NCBI RefSeq assembly: GCF_007997385.1
Contig: NZ_VOSC01000019.1
Location: forward strand, 581,090 to 645,089
Reading direction: 5' to 3'
Length of the DNA stretch: 64,000 bases
Origin: Seonamhaeicola algicola
GTDB lineage: Bacteria; Bacteroidota; Bacteroidia; Flavobacteriales; Flavobacteriaceae
Part shown: one piece after another, positions 36,199 through 44,913 of the stretch
How positions within the stretch are numbered: position 1 is the first letter of the stretch
Layout: each line of letters opens with the position of its first letter
Position numbers and translations under genes: made by a program
Notes under the pieces: generated by a model
The model's database searches: none
Told to the model about the DNA's origin: nothing
What the model saw: only the letters and a program-made list of their open reading frames with translations

Positions 36199-37358
36199 TA
36201 ATACGATATGGTTTTATGAAAACGTAATGCTACATCTGCTAAAATGTTGGCTATTTTTTCTCCTGAATTACCATTACCATAAATTGAGTCACTTGGTATT
36301 TGAGATTTTTTCGTTATTCTATTTTTAATAGCTAATTCAATATCATCTTCATTATAAGACACATCAAAAACATTAACTCCACGTGTTCTTCCTTGTTGGC
36401 GCGTTCCTATATTAACAACAGGCACCCCTAAATAAGCACACTCTCTAATGCCTACACTAGAGTTTCCTACTAAACATTTACTATTAATTAGTAATCTAAG
36501 AAAATCTTCAGGAATCATATTTTTAAAAAAACGAATATTCTCTGGCTTATAAATTTCTCTGTATAGTCTAATACCATTTGATGTACCATCGGCACCTGCA
36601 TCAACATTGGGCCAAAACCAAAATGCAGGTATGCCCAATTTATGAACCACCCGTAAAGTTGACAATACATTCTCTTTGGCCTTTGTATATTCTGTGGTTA
36701 CAGGATGTTGCATAACTACTATATAACCCGTTTGCCAGTTTATATCATTCCCTACACCACCATACTTTTCAATAGGATTGAAATTTAACTCTGGCGATTT
36801 CTTTACTTTGTTAGCTATATCTATTGACGGACAACCCGTATTAAAAACATATTGGGCATCCTCTCCCATTTTTATTACCCTAACTTTAGCATCTTCAGAG
36901 GCTACTAAATGAATATCTGCTAATTTAGTATTGGCATGACGTACTTTTTCATCTATATTACCCGTAACCTCACCACCTTGAATATGTATTAAAGGGATAT
37001 TTTGATATGCCGCTGCTATAGAGGTTGCTAAAGTTTCAAACCTATCGGCAATGGTTACCACAGCATCTGGTTTTAAATTATAAAAAGTATTGGCTAATTC
37101 CATAACACCCAAGCCCGTGGTTTTAGCCATAGAAGTTTTATTTTCGCCTTCTAACACCATAAACACTTTGGCATCTATTTTAAAACCGTCGCTTTCAATA
37201 TAGTCAACAGCATTACCATAACGTCCCAAAAGTGCAGAACCTGCAACTACCAACTGTAATTGTAATTTAGGGTGTTCTTGTATAGCTTTTAAAGCCGTTT
37301 TTATTCTACTATATGAAGGTCTTGCGGTAACTACCACACAAATTTTTCTCACACTCAT
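36198..37358 (-). CDS. neuC: UDP-N-acetylglucosamine 2-epimerase, hydrolysing (NeuC/LegG type)
   Basis: A 386-residue GT-B-fold epimerase that would release ManNAc (NeuC) or its 2,4-diacetamido-6-deoxy analogue (LegG) from a UDP-sugar. It starts KICVVVTARPSYSRIKTALK, where most relatives have TGTRADYG, and contains TIADRFETLATSIAAAYQ, PLIHIQGGEVTGNIDEKVRH, VVMQHPVTTEYTKA and LVGNSSVGIRECAYLGVPVV. It is translationally coupled to NeuB upstream (4-base overlap) and NeuA downstream (1-base overlap). No LegB, LegC or LegH is nearby, which mildly favours a Neu5Ac-type pathway. Confidence 0.85.
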   Translation of the reverse strand: MSVRKICVVVTARPSYSRIKTALKAIQEHPKLQLQLVVAGSALLGRYGNAVDYIESDGFKIDAKVFMVLEGENKTSMAKTTGLGVMELANTFYNLKPDAVVTIADRFETLATSIAAAYQNIPLIHIQGGEVTGNIDEKVRHANTKLADIHLVASEDAKVRVIKMGEDAQYVFNTGCPSIDIANKVKKSPELNFNPIEKYGGVGNDINWQTGYIVVMQHPVTTEYTKAKENVLSTLRVVHKLGIPAFWFWPNVDAGADGTSNGIRLYREIYKPENIRFFKNMIPEDFLRLLINSKCLVGNSSVGIRECAYLGVPVVNIGTRQQGRTRGVNVFDVSYNEDDIELAIKNRITKKSQIPSDSIYGNGNSGEKIANILADVALRFHKTISY

Positions 37359-38356
37359 TTAATATCTTCTAAATTTAAAAACTCCCATTGTTTTATAACT
37401 CTGGTCGTTTCTTTTCCTATAACATCTTGAAATTTAGAAGCGGGGATCCCTTTTTTTGCTGGTTTTTTTGCTTCTAAATCTGAAAACGTTATAATATGGC
37501 CTTTATCTAAATTTTTATTAATAGCTAAAGATTTTTCAAAAATAGCTTTTAAATCCTTAAACTCTGAATTATCCGACTTATCAATAGGGTTCTTTAACGC
37601 TTTTTCAAAGTTTCTAACGGATCTTACCAACAATTCTATTTCTGATATTGTTAAAGACGAAGATACATCTGGACCAAACATCTCTTTATTAAATACCGCA
37701 TGAAATTCTAAAATGTCGGCTCCTAAAGCAACTGCAGCAATTCCTGTACCCACCTCGGCAGAATGATCTGAATATCCTACATGAACCTTATACCTCTCCT
37801 TTAATTCCTGAATCACATTTAAACCATATTGATCTGGTTTAGTGGGATACGAGGTTGTACATTGTAAAATTGAAAAATCTACACCTTTAGAATTTAAAAA
37901 ACTTACAGTGTCATCCAACTCTTCATATGAACTCATTCCTGAAGAAAGGATTACAGGCTTTCCTGTTTGCGCTATTTTCTCTAACAACAACAGATTACTT
38001 ACCTCACCCGAGCCTATTTTATAACTAGAAATACCAACTTCTTCTAATACATCTACAGCAGCATTACTAAAAGGCGAACTCATAAACTCTAAACCCACAT
38101 CATCACAATGTTGCTTTAACTCTTTCCATTGGCTTAAGGTAAACTCCATTCTTTTCCAATAATCAAAACGAGATTCATCTTGTTTAGAAAACTTTACTCT
38201 AAAGGGTTCAAATATGCTACTTTCAGCCTCCGCAATATGTGTCTGAAACTTAATAGCATCCACTCCTGTTTTAGCCAAGGCATCAATATAACTATGTGCC
38301 ATACCTAAGCTGCCATCATGTGCCTGAGCTATTTCGGCTATAATTTTTACCGTCAT
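37355..38356 (-). CDS. neuB: N-acetylneuraminate synthase (NeuB/LegI type)
   Basis: This enzyme condenses ManNAc or a related sugar with phosphoenolpyruvate to a nine-carbon acid. Residues 1-245 form the TIM barrel (IIAEIAQAHDGSLGMAHSYI, DAIKFQTH, SSPFSNAAVDVLEE, YKIGSGEV, ILQCTTSYPT, GYSDHSAEVGTGIAAVALGA) and residues ~270-333 a short SAF-like domain (KGHIITFSDLEAKKP, GIPASKF). The motif after the barrel reads LEFHAVFNKEMFGPD where many NeuB proteins have EKHFTLD, suggesting a divergent subgroup. It is the first gene of the neuBCA-asnB block. A 13-base A tract lies 5 bases upstream of its ATG. Confidence 0.9.
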   Translation of the reverse strand: MTVKIIAEIAQAHDGSLGMAHSYIDALAKTGVDAIKFQTHIAEAESSIFEPFRVKFSKQDESRFDYWKRMEFTLSQWKELKQHCDDVGLEFMSSPFSNAAVDVLEEVGISSYKIGSGEVSNLLLLEKIAQTGKPVILSSGMSSYEELDDTVSFLNSKGVDFSILQCTTSYPTKPDQYGLNVIQELKERYKVHVGYSDHSAEVGTGIAAVALGADILEFHAVFNKEMFGPDVSSSLTISEIELLVRSVRNFEKALKNPIDKSDNSEFKDLKAIFEKSLAINKNLDKGHIITFSDLEAKKPAKKGIPASKFQDVIGKETTRVIKQWEFLNLEDIK

Positions 38357-38563
38357 TTAATTTTTTTTTTTTTAAAATTGGTTTAAAAAACAAATGATAA
38401 CTTCTTAAAAGCAAAAGATAAAAATAACACATATTATGATTAACCGGTACTTTTATTATTATCAATATTTGGAAATCAATTTTATTAGAGACATTAAGTG
38501 TATTAGTAATTAACTACTCTAATTTTTTATTACAGCACACTCTTTTTTAACATGAAATAATAA
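38357..38563. other. Non-coding gap with a 13-base homopolymer tract
   Basis: This 207-base gap separates the acyltransferase gene (transcribed toward it) from neuB. It begins with a run of 13 T on the plus strand (38361-38373), that is 13 A just upstream of the neuB start on the sense strand. No convincing terminator hairpin or exact TAnnTTTG box was found. Length variation of the tract could alter neuB expression. Confidence 0.4.
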
Positions 38564-39616
38564 CTAACTCATTTTTTTCTTTAGATACTTCCCTATTCTA
38601 ATTTCAACCTTTTGGGTGTAAAAGACACTTACACAAACAAAGCATATCATTAGAAAAAGAACAAACAATAATGCGTAATGCTCCAAATCTCCATACTTGG
38701 TAATTAGCACTACTCCTATTACCTCATGTATTAAATACAAAAAATAAGACGCCCCACCTATTTTTATAAGAAGAGGATTTTTTAACCAGTTTAAATAACG
38801 ACTTCTGCATATTAATAATAAAAATAAAATATGCCCTATAAACATTGATATGACTCTTGCCTTATCATACCAAAATAAAGAACATTGCAAAAAGAACATA
38901 ACTAATACACAAATTAGTATATATTTTTTGAATTCTCCTTTGTATAAAAGATAATAAAAAACACCGTAACTAAATAGAGGTAATGACTTGATTAGGTTAA
39001 ACAATTCAAATATTGACTTAAGTTTTTTTAAAAAAAATATTTCAGTTGAATCTAGGAGACTTATATAAAACCAAAAAAAAGTTAAGAATACCGATGTTAC
39101 AAAAAACACCTTCATAAATTTATTTTGGAAAAAAAAATACATAAAACTAATAAAAAAGTAAAACTGTATTTCGTGCCATAAACTCCAATAACTACCATTT
39201 ATATAATCAAATTCAATTTTTCTATCACATAGTGTTGATAATAATTCGGGTTGAACAAAAGTTATACTTGCAAAGACATTTTTTACTAAATGCGCGTGAG
39301 GAAATATTTTTTCAGTATCAAAAAATAGCACAAAAATAAAAGTTATAAGCGTTGCAATTACCATAGAAGGCAACAATCTTATCAACCTATTTTTCCAGAA
39401 AACTTTAAAAGAAGTTGTATTGTTGAGTGAATAAAAAATAACAAACCCACTTATAATAAAAAAAAAGTGAACACCTAACCTACCAAACCAAAAATAATCA
39501 TATGAATCTGCATAGGGGTATATGTTTGCCCATCTAGAAAAAAAGTGAAAACACATAACCATTATGATGGCAATAGCTCTAAATCCATCTAAAATTTCAA
39601 TTCTTTTCTTTTTCAT
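38564..39616 (-). CDS. Acyltransferase family 3 (OafA-like) membrane protein
   Basis: A 350-residue membrane protein with about ten transmembrane helices. The N-terminus KKKRIEILDGFRAIAIIMVM, CFHFFSRW carries the family's conserved acidic/Arg and catalytic His region, followed by GRLGVHFFFIISGFVIFYSL. Such enzymes O-acylate sugars of O-antigen, capsule or exopolysaccharide, taking acyl groups from cytoplasmic donors. It is very rich in Phe/Leu/Ile. It follows the GT2 gene by 14 bases and precedes a 207-base gap before neuB. Confidence 0.87.
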   Translation of the reverse strand: MKKKRIEILDGFRAIAIIMVMCFHFFSRWANIYPYADSYDYFWFGRLGVHFFFIISGFVIFYSLNNTTSFKVFWKNRLIRLLPSMVIATLITFIFVLFFDTEKIFPHAHLVKNVFASITFVQPELLSTLCDRKIEFDYINGSYWSLWHEIQFYFFISFMYFFFQNKFMKVFFVTSVFLTFFWFYISLLDSTEIFFLKKLKSIFELFNLIKSLPLFSYGVFYYLLYKGEFKKYILICVLVMFFLQCSLFWYDKARVISMFIGHILFLLLICRSRYLNWLKNPLLIKIGGASYFLYLIHEVIGVVLITKYGDLEHYALLFVLFLMICFVCVSVFYTQKVEIRIGKYLKKKMS

Positions 39617-39630
39617 ATTAAAAACCCAAA

Positions 39631-40518
39631 TTATTTTCCTGGTAATGGAAGAGCTCTCTTCTTCTTTAGAGTATCATTAGTTACTGGTTGTCTGTGATTC
39701 AATAAAATCTTGGGAAATTTAATAAGAAAAACAAATACTGTTACTAAGTAAGTTTTAAAAAAATTCAAATCTAAAATTGCATATTTAATAAAATTATTGA
39801 CAAAAAGCTTTAATATACTTTTAAGAGGGTATTTATAATAAACTAAAAAATAGAAACCCGAATTTCTTAACTGTCTTCCAAACCTAAAGTAATTATTTCC
39901 TTGCTTTTTTCTTAAATTACTATCAACTCTATGATTTACAGAAATGGCACTTGTGTACAAAATATCATAGCCTTTATTAATAACTTCTATTGAAACGCAT
40001 GTTTCTTCACCGTAAATATCCATCCAAATAGGAAATCCTTTTGTTGAGTTGTATACAGTTTTTTTTATGGCAAATCCACACCCCACAAACTCATTACATA
40101 AATATTCTTGTTCTTCTATATTTTCATTTAAAGCATCTTTATTAGATTTAAACACACCTCTTATTTCTTTAAATGCAATAACTCCAATTTTTTCATTTCT
40201 TTTAAAAACACCTTTTACCTCTTCTATAAAATTTTCTTGTAAAGGGTGGGCATCATCATCTAGCCCTATTAGTATCTCTCCAGAAGCTTGTTTATATAGC
40301 TTATTTCTTGCCTTTGAAGCCCCAATATTTTTACCAGACACCTTCCACAAAACCCATGGGTATTTTTCTTTAAGATCTATTGAATCATCTCTGCAACCAT
40401 CAAGAAATACAAGTAACTCACACTTATCTTTATTAATAAAAGTCTCTAGAATAGAAATAGTTTTTTCTAATTCTAATCTTCTATCTTTAGAAACGATTAA
40501 AATAGAGGCTTCAATCAT
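39631..40518 (-). CDS. Glycosyltransferase family 2
   Basis: A 295-residue GT-A enzyme. It begins MIEASILIVSKDRRLELEKTI and has LLVFLDGCRDDSIDL, NIGASKARNKLYKQASGEIL and the metal site GLDDDAHPLQENF near residue 93; YGEETCVSIEVINKG near 175 is the second acidic motif. A basic, hydrophobic C-terminal tail (about 235-295) suggests membrane contact. It probably adds a sugar to the lipid-linked intermediate. It overlaps the next upstream GT2 gene by 4 bases. Confidence 0.86.
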   Translation of the reverse strand: MIEASILIVSKDRRLELEKTISILETFINKDKCELLVFLDGCRDDSIDLKEKYPWVLWKVSGKNIGASKARNKLYKQASGEILIGLDDDAHPLQENFIEEVKGVFKRNEKIGVIAFKEIRGVFKSNKDALNENIEEQEYLCNEFVGCGFAIKKTVYNSTKGFPIWMDIYGEETCVSIEVINKGYDILYTSAISVNHRVDSNLRKKQGNNYFRFGRQLRNSGFYFLVYYKYPLKSILKLFVNNFIKYAILDLNFFKTYLVTVFVFLIKFPKILLNHRQPVTNDTLKKKRALPLPGK

Positions 40519-41528
40519 TTAATAATACTTTTTATAATCTTTAATTTACTAGTAAACTTTACATTCTTTAATATTAAGAACCAAATACCTAAAGCACTCT
40601 TAGTTATTCCTGAATTGACCCAGGCACGTAATATACTTCTTAAACATCTATATTCTAAAATTTGCTGTCCATCTTTACTCAATTCTTTAGAAGCATGAAC
40701 ATTTAAAACATTAAACATTTTAATAAGAGTTAAGATATTTTTTTCAAACTCCTTTTTTGAAATTGATTTTGAACTATAATAGCTATTATAAATAAAGTCT
40801 GCATTACTAGAAATATTAAAACTTTGCCAGTAACTAGCAATAACCTTAGACCTTTCTCTTAAATGTTTCTCTCTATTCTCTTGTGCTCTATGATTACTAT
40901 TATCTACTATTCTATATTTCATTAAAAAGTCAGGTAAATTAGCAACCTTTCCTTGTTTAATTATTCTGGTCCATAAATCCCAATCTTCACAAGTATCAAT
41001 ACTTTCGTTATACCATATTTTGTTTTCTTTCAAAAAAGAAGTTCTAAATATAACCGAAGAATGTCCAAAACAAGCTGTAAACAAAAGGTTATATTTAATT
41101 TCTAAGTTATCCGTTGGGTAAGACCAAGAAGAACTATTCATTACATTGAAGTCCCTTAGCCAATACCCTTGTGTTCCACATAAAACGATATCATTATGGG
41201 CTTCCAAAAAAGAAATCTGTTTTTCGAATCTATTGGTGTAGCACCAGTCATCTGCATCCATTCTAGCTATATATTCATATTTATCCACCAAAAGTTTAAG
41301 CCCTTTATTTAAAGTGGCTGCAAGACCAAGGTTTTTCGAGTTTTTTATATATTTAACCCTGTTGTCATCAATATTTTGAACAAATTGTTCTGTGTTATCT
41401 GTTGAGCAATCATCTATAATAAATAATTCAAATTCTTTAAAAGATTGGTTTAAAATAGCACCAATAGACTCCTTAAGAAAATGAGCTGAATTATAAGTAG
41501 GCAATATTACCGCTAATTTATTCATCAA
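40515..41528 (-). CDS. Glycosyltransferase family 2
   Basis: A 337-residue GT2 enzyme of the common inverting type. It shows LAVILPTYNSAHFLKESIGA, FELFIIDDCSTDNTEQF, NLGLAATLNKGL and the DxD-like YIARMDADDWCYTNRFEKQI near 95, followed by a second acidic site CEDWDLWTRII. It is a close look-alike of the GT2 genes at 47230 and 49241, which share the IARMDxDD block, so these are probably paralogues. It lies between a GT2 (4-base overlap) and a GT-B type gene (11-base gap). Confidence 0.88.
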   Translation of the reverse strand: MMNKLAVILPTYNSAHFLKESIGAILNQSFKEFELFIIDDCSTDNTEQFVQNIDDNRVKYIKNSKNLGLAATLNKGLKLLVDKYEYIARMDADDWCYTNRFEKQISFLEAHNDIVLCGTQGYWLRDFNVMNSSSWSYPTDNLEIKYNLLFTACFGHSSVIFRTSFLKENKIWYNESIDTCEDWDLWTRIIKQGKVANLPDFLMKYRIVDNSNHRAQENREKHLRERSKVIASYWQSFNISSNADFIYNSYYSSKSISKKEFEKNILTLIKMFNVLNVHASKELSKDGQQILEYRCLRSILRAWVNSGITKSALGIWFLILKNVKFTSKLKIIKSIIK

Positions 41529-41539
41529 ACACAGTTAAT

Positions 41540-42784
41540 TTATTTATTTAAATTATCTATTACTTCTTTTAAATATTTACCTGAGAGGTAATAATTCAAA
41601 TCTTCTCTATTCAATAAAAGATTATCAGAGTTTTTCTTCCATAAAAAATATAATTCTTCTATAATGTTGGCAATCTTAGTTACATCATCAATCTCGGCTA
41701 CATAGGGATAATCAGCTCCTAATAAGCGTCTAACTTCACTTTTTAAAGGAGATAAAGACATCATCTTTTTATTAGCGGAAACACAATGAGGAAACTTACC
41801 TGGTAAAAATGGACTAATATTAGATATAGTTTCAAGAATAATATTAACCGAGACCATCATTTGAATTGCATAAACATCATTAAAGGGAAGTGTTTTATCT
41901 ACAACAACTAATTCAGGCATTTCTTTATGATAAGCACTTAACATATTAGAAAAACGCGTTGTATTACCTATTAAAATTAACTGAACTTCATCTCTGTGCT
42001 CTGGAAATTTTTGAAAAAACAATAATAACCCTTTTAATAACCCTTCTGGATTTCTTGCATTTAAAAGCCCTCCTGCGTGTAATAAATTAAACTTATTAAT
42101 ATCTAAGAAATTAGGAAGTTTAATTTTCTCTGTACTTAATTCAAATTGTTGATGTGGTATAATTACACCTTTCTTATTACAGTTATTAAAAAATTGCCCC
42201 ATCCATTCTTTTAACAACAAGCTTGGAAACACTACATGCTCTGCATTTTCTGTAACTTTTTTAAAAAAGACTTCTTTTACTTTGTACCCAGGTTCTTTAA
42301 ACCTGTATGGTTGCGGATAACAAGAAAAAGGATATGGATCATGTATATAGGCTAACCACTTATTATGTAATTCTGGTATTTTATTTACAGCATAATGAGG
42401 TCTAAAACTGGCTGCTTTACTTAAAGTTAGTACTAAATCTGATTTAAGTTTCAACTTTTTTAAAAATTGACTAATACTTTTTGTGTCGTTAAAAAAAGTA
42501 AAAGAAAATCCAAATATTGGTTCTAAATATTGAGCTAGATTAATTTTTAAATAACGTTGAATAATACGTTGGGTACGACTTAAAACAAATAATAGACTAA
42601 ACCTATTTTCTTTAATTGCAATACAATTAACATCTTTTAAACTAATGTTTTTTTGAGTATAATGACAAACAGTAACTCTATAACCAATAGCTGCTAAATT
42701 TTTAATGAGCGCCACATTTGCTTTAGATCCGCTACTATCATTAACATCAATTGAGTCTACTACTACAACTATTTCTTTACTCAT
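41540..42784 (-). CDS. GT-B (GT4-like) glycosyltransferase
   Basis: A 414-residue GT-B protein. It begins KEIVVVVDSIDVNDSSGSKA, a typical acceptor-side opening, and has KWLAYIHDPYPFSCYPQPYR with the conserved HDP, HVVFPSLLLKEWM, and the donor-side INKFNLLHAGGLLNARNPEG. The last third is less conserved than in its GT4 neighbours, and the EX7E pair is not obvious. The function is probably sugar transfer; donor unknown. It is followed by the GT2 gene after 11 bases and lies 100 bases after wecB. Confidence 0.75.
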   Translation of the reverse strand: MSKEIVVVVDSIDVNDSSGSKANVALIKNLAAIGYRVTVCHYTQKNISLKDVNCIAIKENRFSLLFVLSRTQRIIQRYLKINLAQYLEPIFGFSFTFFNDTKSISQFLKKLKLKSDLVLTLSKAASFRPHYAVNKIPELHNKWLAYIHDPYPFSCYPQPYRFKEPGYKVKEVFFKKVTENAEHVVFPSLLLKEWMGQFFNNCNKKGVIIPHQQFELSTEKIKLPNFLDINKFNLLHAGGLLNARNPEGLLKGLLLFFQKFPEHRDEVQLILIGNTTRFSNMLSAYHKEMPELVVVDKTLPFNDVYAIQMMVSVNIILETISNISPFLPGKFPHCVSANKKMMSLSPLKSEVRRLLGADYPYVAEIDDVTKIANIIEELYFLWKKNSDNLLLNREDLNYYLSGKYLKEVIDNLNK

Positions 42785-42884
42785 TAACTACCAATTTTCT
42801 CTCTAATCTATATTATCTTTAATCCTACTTGCAAGGTTCCCTATAATTATTGCTTTCTTTTTATTAATAATACTCTTTTATCAT

Positions 42885-43997
42885 CTAACATTTAGAATAT
42901 TTAAAGTCTCTAAGGAATTCTACTATTCTTTTTGCTGCATTACCATTTCCATATGGGTTATTTACTTTCATAACAAAATCACTATCTAAAACTTCTTTTG
43001 CTTTTTCAACTATCTTCTTAGGATTTGTTCCTACTAAAAAAGAACATTTGGCCTTTATTCCCTCATCTCTTTCTGTTGTATTTCTTGTAACCAAAACGGG
43101 AATATTTAAAGATGGTGCTTCTTCTTGAATACCTCCAGAATCTGATATTATTACAGTAGCTTTACTCATTAACCATATAAAGCTAGGGTAATCTAAAGGT
43201 TCTATCAACAGAATGTTTTCAATATTTGAAAGTTTTTCATAAACTACATTTTTTACATTGGGATTTAAATGCACTGGGTAAACAATTTGAACATCTTCTT
43301 CTCTTACTAATTCTAACAATGCTTTACAAAGATTTTCAAACCCTTGCCCAAAACTTTCTCTACGATGCCCTGTTACTAAAATTAGTTTTTTATTTAAATC
43401 TATTTTATTTTTTAAACTTTCTATTGTTGCATTAGTATAGCCCTCATCTATTTTTTGTATTGCAACTAACAAGGCATCTATAACGGTATTTCCAGTAACT
43501 ATAATTTCAGATTCGTTAATCTTTTCACTTAAAAGGTTTTCTTTTGCTTTAATAGTAGGCGTAAAATGATAATCTGAGATTCTTCCTGTTAATTGTCTAT
43601 TTAATTCTTCTGGAAAAGGAGATTGTTTATCATAAGTCCTTAAACCCGCTTCAACATGTGCTACCTTTATGTTTCTGTGAAATGCAGATAATGCTACTAA
43701 TGATGATGTTGTTGTGTCTCCATGTACTAATACAATATCAAAAGGCTCTGTTTCGAAAATCCCATCCATTTTAGATAGTATTCTAGAACTTAACATATTT
43801 AAACTTTGGTTAGGTTTCATGATATTAAGATCATAATCTGGCAATAAACCAAAGAAATTTAATACCTGATCTAACATTTCTCTATGTTGAGCAGTAACAC
43901 AAAGTTTAAATGGTATGTTTTGTTTAACTAATTCTAAACAAATTGGAGCCATTTTAATAGCTTCTGGGCGTGTACCAAAACAAATAAGTATCTTCAA
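42885..43997 (-). CDS. wecB: UDP-N-acetylglucosamine 2-epimerase, non-hydrolysing
   Basis: This cytoplasmic enzyme interconverts UDP-GlcNAc and UDP-ManNAc. The 370-residue protein matches well from KILICFGTRPEAIKMAPICL at the start through LVHGDTTTSSLVALSAFHR and AHVEAGLRTYDKQSPFPEEL, then TGHRRESFGQGF and the UDP-binding SDSGGIQEEAPSLNIPVLV, TRNTTERDEG. It supplies UDP-ManNAc, which the locus could use directly or after oxidation; no WecC dehydrogenase is in the window. It overlaps the GT2 gene upstream by 4 bases. Confidence 0.94.
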   Translation of the reverse strand: MKILICFGTRPEAIKMAPICLELVKQNIPFKLCVTAQHREMLDQVLNFFGLLPDYDLNIMKPNQSLNMLSSRILSKMDGIFETEPFDIVLVHGDTTTSSLVALSAFHRNIKVAHVEAGLRTYDKQSPFPEELNRQLTGRISDYHFTPTIKAKENLLSEKINESEIIVTGNTVIDALLVAIQKIDEGYTNATIESLKNKIDLNKKLILVTGHRRESFGQGFENLCKALLELVREEDVQIVYPVHLNPNVKNVVYEKLSNIENILLIEPLDYPSFIWLMSKATVIISDSGGIQEEAPSLNIPVLVTRNTTERDEGIKAKCSFLVGTNPKKIVEKAKEVLDSDFVMKVNNPYGNGNAAKRIVEFLRDFKYSKC

Positions 43998-44911
43998 TTT
44001 CTACATGTTTTTTTATACTTAATCCATAAAGGATAAAGTGAGTATTTTATTTTGTAAAATAATTTTGTGTTAATTTTTAGATCTAGATTATTTAAAACTT
44101 GTCTCACGAGATTATAATCTCTAAACGATATAGCCAAATTTATTAAGTATTTAAATAAATAAGGGGTAAGTAATTCTTTTTTGTATAAATTATAAATGAC
44201 AAGACGTATGGCTTCCTTTTTAGAGTTTATTCTAACCGTATTTCCTTGATAAAACTCTCCAGTATTAGATTTTTGGTGTTTTCTACCATAAAACAATTCT
44301 TTCTTAACTGAAATTCCCTCAAAACCAGCACTTAAAATTCTAGAATACAATTCCCATTCTTCTGCATACATTAAACTCTCAACAAAACGATGACTATTGA
44401 AACATTCTTTTTTCCACATTACGGCACATGAATTAAAAGGGAGCTCATTAGTTATCAATTTATCAACATCTGCTTTTCCAATATTAAAGACTTCATATTC
44501 TTTTGACAAATCAAATTCGTAATTGAACGATTCAAAAAAAACCGAACGTTCGTATCTACAAAAAGATGTTTTTTTTCCTGATAACTCCGAGATACATATC
44601 TCTAAGTTTTGAGGGTGTACTATATCATCATCATCAAAAAAAATAATATAATCACCTTTAGCTAAGTTTAATCCATAATTTCTGCAACCAGGTAATCCTT
44701 TTAAATATTCATCTGTCCTTTTAAAAAACTTAAATCTCTTGTCTTTATTTATTATAGGTGTAATTATTTCCTCGGTATTATCAGAACCTCCGTCATCTAT
44801 AATTAAACATTCCCAATTTGTATAAGTTTGTTTTTTAATAGAACTTAAAGTTTCCTCTATAAAATGCGCCCTATTATATGTGGCCATTATGATACTTACT
44901 TTTCCTTCCAT
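43994..44911 (-). CDS. Glycosyltransferase family 2
   Basis: A 305-residue GT2 enzyme. Landmarks: KVSIIMATYNRAHFIEETLS, WECLIIDDGGSDNTEEII, GLPGCRNYGLNLAKGDYIIF, the metal site FFDDDDIVHPQNLE near 92, and ESLMYAEEWELYSRIL near 180. The C-terminal 60 residues are basic and rich in Tyr/Leu. It overlaps wecB by 4 bases and follows another GT2 by 2 bases, which fits one transcript. The sugar is unknown; use of a ManNAc-derived donor is only suggested by the neighbour. Confidence 0.88.
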   Translation of the reverse strand: MEGKVSIIMATYNRAHFIEETLSSIKKQTYTNWECLIIDDGGSDNTEEIITPIINKDKRFKFFKRTDEYLKGLPGCRNYGLNLAKGDYIIFFDDDDIVHPQNLEICISELSGKKTSFCRYERSVFFESFNYEFDLSKEYEVFNIGKADVDKLITNELPFNSCAVMWKKECFNSHRFVESLMYAEEWELYSRILSAGFEGISVKKELFYGRKHQKSNTGEFYQGNTVRINSKKEAIRLVIYNLYKKELLTPYLFKYLINLAISFRDYNLVRQVLNNLDLKINTKLFYKIKYSLYPLWIKYKKTCRN

Positions 44912-44913
44912 TT

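Noticed and set aside
40049-40522. Plus-strand ORF of 157 residues opposite the GT2 gene at 39631
   Set aside because: It is Ser/Phe-rich, fully antisense to a clear GT2 gene, with no recognisable domain.
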